This document shows, piece after piece, positions 5,097-6,696 of a DNA stretch of 6,696 nt; positions within the stretch are counted from its first letter, which is position 1, and every line of letters begins with the position of its first letter. A program made the translations under genes and the position numbers. Where the stretch lies: positions 1 to 6,696 of the forward strand of contig JBOHRF010000286.1 in the NCBI GenBank assembly GCA_050732575.1. Direction: 5' to 3'. Below the pieces are notes generated by a model, which ran no database searches, was not told where the DNA came from, and saw only the letters and a program-made list of their open reading frames with translations. The DNA comes from JBBDWZ01 sp050732575 (GTDB lineage: Bacteria > Gemmatimonadota > Gemmatimonadetes > Longimicrobiales > RSA9).

Positions 5097-6557
5097 ATGG
5101 AGAGGCTCATCCTGGTTCGACTCGGCTCCGAGTTGACGCTCAAGTCACGGCGCACCAGATACATGTTCCTGCAACGGCTGCGGCGCAACCTGGAGGATGC
5201 CCTGGCCAGCGCCGGGTTGAAACATCGCGTGAGCGAACAATGGGGCCGAATGTATGTGCGCGCCGAGTCGCCCGCTGCACTTTCGCTCATCTCGCGCGTG
5301 TTTGGTATCAGCTCCTGCTCGCTCATTGAAGGCGAAGTGCCTGCCCGCATCGACACCATTGTGGAGCGCGGACAGCAGCTGTTCCGCGAGCGCGTGGCAG
5401 GCCGTCGTTTTGCCGTGCGCACGCACCGCGTTGGTCAACATGATTTTCGCTCTCATGACATCGACGTGCAGCTGGGCGCGGCCTTGCTGCCTCTGGCCGC
5501 GGGCGTCGACCTGGGCCACCCGGAAGTCACCGTGCACGTCGAGATCCGCGCTGACCAGGCCTACTTGTTCAGCCAGCGGACGCAGGCCAGTGGCGGACTG
5601 CCCATTGGGGTCGAGGGACGCGCAGTCGCGCTGGTCTCCGGCGGTTACGACTCGGCAGTCGCCGCCTGGCTCATGCTCAAGCGAGGCGTGGAGCTGGACT
5701 ACGTATTCTGCAATCTGGGTGGCGCCGCCTACGAACGCGCCGTCGTGCATGTGGCCAAGGCGCTCGCCGAAGACTGGAGCTACGGCACGCGGCCCAAACT
5801 GCATGTCATCGACTTTGCCGAGTGTCTGCGCGAGCTCCGCGCCACCGTCCGTTCCAACTACCTGCAGGTGGTACTGAAGCGCCTCATGTATCGCTCGGCC
5901 GCCGCCATTAGCCACCAGCACAAGGCCATTGCCATCGTGACCGGCGAGGCCATAGGCCAGGTTTCTTCTCAGACGCTGCACAACCTGCGCGCCATCGAGC
6001 CCGCCTCCGACCTGCCCGTGTTGCGGCCATTACTCGGCTTCGACAAGGAAGAGATCATTGCGCGCGCCCGCGCCATCGGTACAGCCGCGCTCTCCGAACA
6101 GGTCAAGGAATACTGCGCCATTGCGCCCGGTAAGCCCGTAACCGCCACCACGCCCGAGCGTATTGCGCAGGAAGAAGCGCCTTTCCCGCTGGCCGTTCTC
6201 GAGCAGGCCATTGCCCAACGCAAAGTGCTCGACCTGCGTGCACTCAACGCTACCGATCTGGCCGCGCCCTACCTCTTCACTACCAGCATCCCGGACGGCG
6301 CCATTGTCATCGACTGCCGCCCCGAGCCGCAGTACCAGGCCTGGCACATGCCGGGCTCCATTCAACGCGAAGAGTGGGATCTCTTGCATGAATTCAAACG
6401 ACTGGACAAAAATCGCAAATACGTGCTGTACTGCGCGCACGGCATCCAGACCGCCTACCTGGCCGAAAAAATGCAAAACGCAGGCTTCGAAGCGTACTCC
6501 TTCCGCGGCGGCCTGAAGAACATCATGCGTTACGCAGAGAGGCAGGAAAACCCGTAA
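5097..6557 (+). CDS. thiI: tRNA 4-thiouridine synthetase ThiI, long form with rhodanese domain
   Basis: This 486-residue protein is nearly the length of E. coli ThiI (482). It adenylates U8 of tRNA and transfers persulfide sulfur from IscS to make 4-thiouridine; in some bacteria it also supplies sulfur for the thiamine thiazole. Order of domains: ferredoxin-like N-terminus and THUMP (about 1-165, with the HDF-S-DI stretch), PP-loop ATPase with SGGYDS at 181-186 and Asp185 matching E. coli Asp189, GGAAYE, VTGEAIGQVSSQTL, then EYCAIAP with Cys340 (E. coli Cys344), and a C-terminal rhodanese domain with YCAHG and Cys446 (E. coli Cys456). Both redox/sulfur-carrying cysteines are present, so the protein should be active. 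The ATG at 5097 is chosen because the similarity starts there; an upstream ATG at 4998 would add 33 unrelated residues. It is divergent from the ATL gene with a 20-bp gap. Confidence 0.96.
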   Translation: MERLILVRLGSELTLKSRRTRYMFLQRLRRNLEDALASAGLKHRVSEQWGRMYVRAESPAALSLISRVFGISSCSLIEGEVPARIDTIVERGQQLFRERVAGRRFAVRTHRVGQHDFRSHDIDVQLGAALLPLAAGVDLGHPEVTVHVEIRADQAYLFSQRTQASGGLPIGVEGRAVALVSGGYDSAVAAWLMLKRGVELDYVFCNLGGAAYERAVVHVAKALAEDWSYGTRPKLHVIDFAECLRELRATVRSNYLQVVLKRLMYRSAAAISHQHKAIAIVTGEAIGQVSSQTLHNLRAIEPASDLPVLRPLLGFDKEEIIARARAIGTAALSEQVKEYCAIAPGKPVTATTPERIAQEEAPFPLAVLEQAIAQRKVLDLRALNATDLAAPYLFTTSIPDGAIVIDCRPEPQYQAWHMPGSIQREEWDLLHEFKRLDKNRKYVLYCAHGIQTAYLAEKMQNAGFEAYSFRGGLKNIMRYAERQENP

Positions 6558-6606
6558 GGAAAGTGAGCGGTGGCCACGAACATAAGCGGCAGCCAGTGCA
6601 AGACGC

Positions 6607-6672
6607 CGCGAGCGAAGCGACGCGCGCCCGCGAGCGAAGCGACGCGCGCCCGCGAGCGAAGCGAAGCGCGCC
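6607..6672. repeat. 22-bp tandem repeat, three copies
   Basis: The unit CGCGAGCGAAGCGACGCGCGCC occurs at 6607-6628 and 6629-6650 without change and at 6651-6672 with one substitution (C to A at unit position 15). It lies 49 bp after the thiI stop, and similar GC-rich sequence continues to the window edge. The period is not a multiple of three, so a coding role is unlikely. I see no hairpin plus T-run terminator in 6558-6696. Confidence 0.93.
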
Positions 6673-6696
6673 CGTCAGCGCCCGACGCCGCAGGCG

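Noticed and set aside
6563..6696. Open frame from GTG 6563 to the window edge
   Set aside because: Most of its length is the 22-bp repeat, whose period is not a multiple of three, and the product is low-complexity Arg/Ala/Ser with no recognisable domain. The AAGGAA before it is too close to the GTG to be a good SD.

Overview
The window reads as GC-rich bacterial DNA, densely packed with overlapping genes and with no rRNA, tRNA, CRISPR or insertion sequence that I can see. No single marker fixes the phylum. Two start codons (positions 186 and 5097) have a TANNNT hexamer exactly 6 nt upstream and no Shine-Dalgarno (SD) sequence. That layout is typical of leaderless mRNAs, which are common in Actinobacteria and Deinococcota. 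ThiI is the long form with a C-terminal rhodanese domain, best known from Gammaproteobacteria. I leave the lineage open. Both ends of the window are short tandem repeats, so it may be a metagenomic contig that broke at repeats.

Layout. Positions 1-172 are 19 copies of a 9-bp repeat. Positions 186-4221 form a tight plus-strand cluster of four genes, with junctions of -8, +13 and -4 bp: a MobA-like nucleotidyltransferase fused to an XdhC-type protein, a standalone XdhC N-terminal domain, a PLP enzyme of the diaminopropionate ammonia-lyase family, and a six-Asp-box beta-propeller. Positions 5076-4215 are a minus-strand pair, an alkyltransferase-like (ATL) DNA-lesion binding protein followed by a Nudix-family protein; the Nudix gene converges on the propeller gene with a 7-bp overlap. 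Positions 5097-6557 encode ThiI, divergent from the ATL gene with only 20 bp between start codons. After ThiI, 139 bp run to the window end and contain three copies of a 22-bp repeat.

How the genes may work together. MobA/MocA-like and XdhC proteins modify and deliver molybdenum cofactor to xanthine-dehydrogenase-type hydroxylases. In E. coli, YqeB (XdhC-like), YgfJ (MocA-like) and YgeX (diaminopropionate ammonia-lyase) lie in one anaerobic purine/urate catabolic region. The same combination here suggests a purine or related N-heterocycle catabolic operon, with the molybdoenzyme itself outside the window. This is inference. The main oddities are an Ala replacing the catalytic Asp120 equivalent in the lyase, an unusual distribution of XdhC domains, a propeller translationally coupled to the lyase, a Nudix box missing two of three metal-ligand Glu residues, and an 8-bp sequence that may be a promoter on one strand and a ribosome-binding site on the other.
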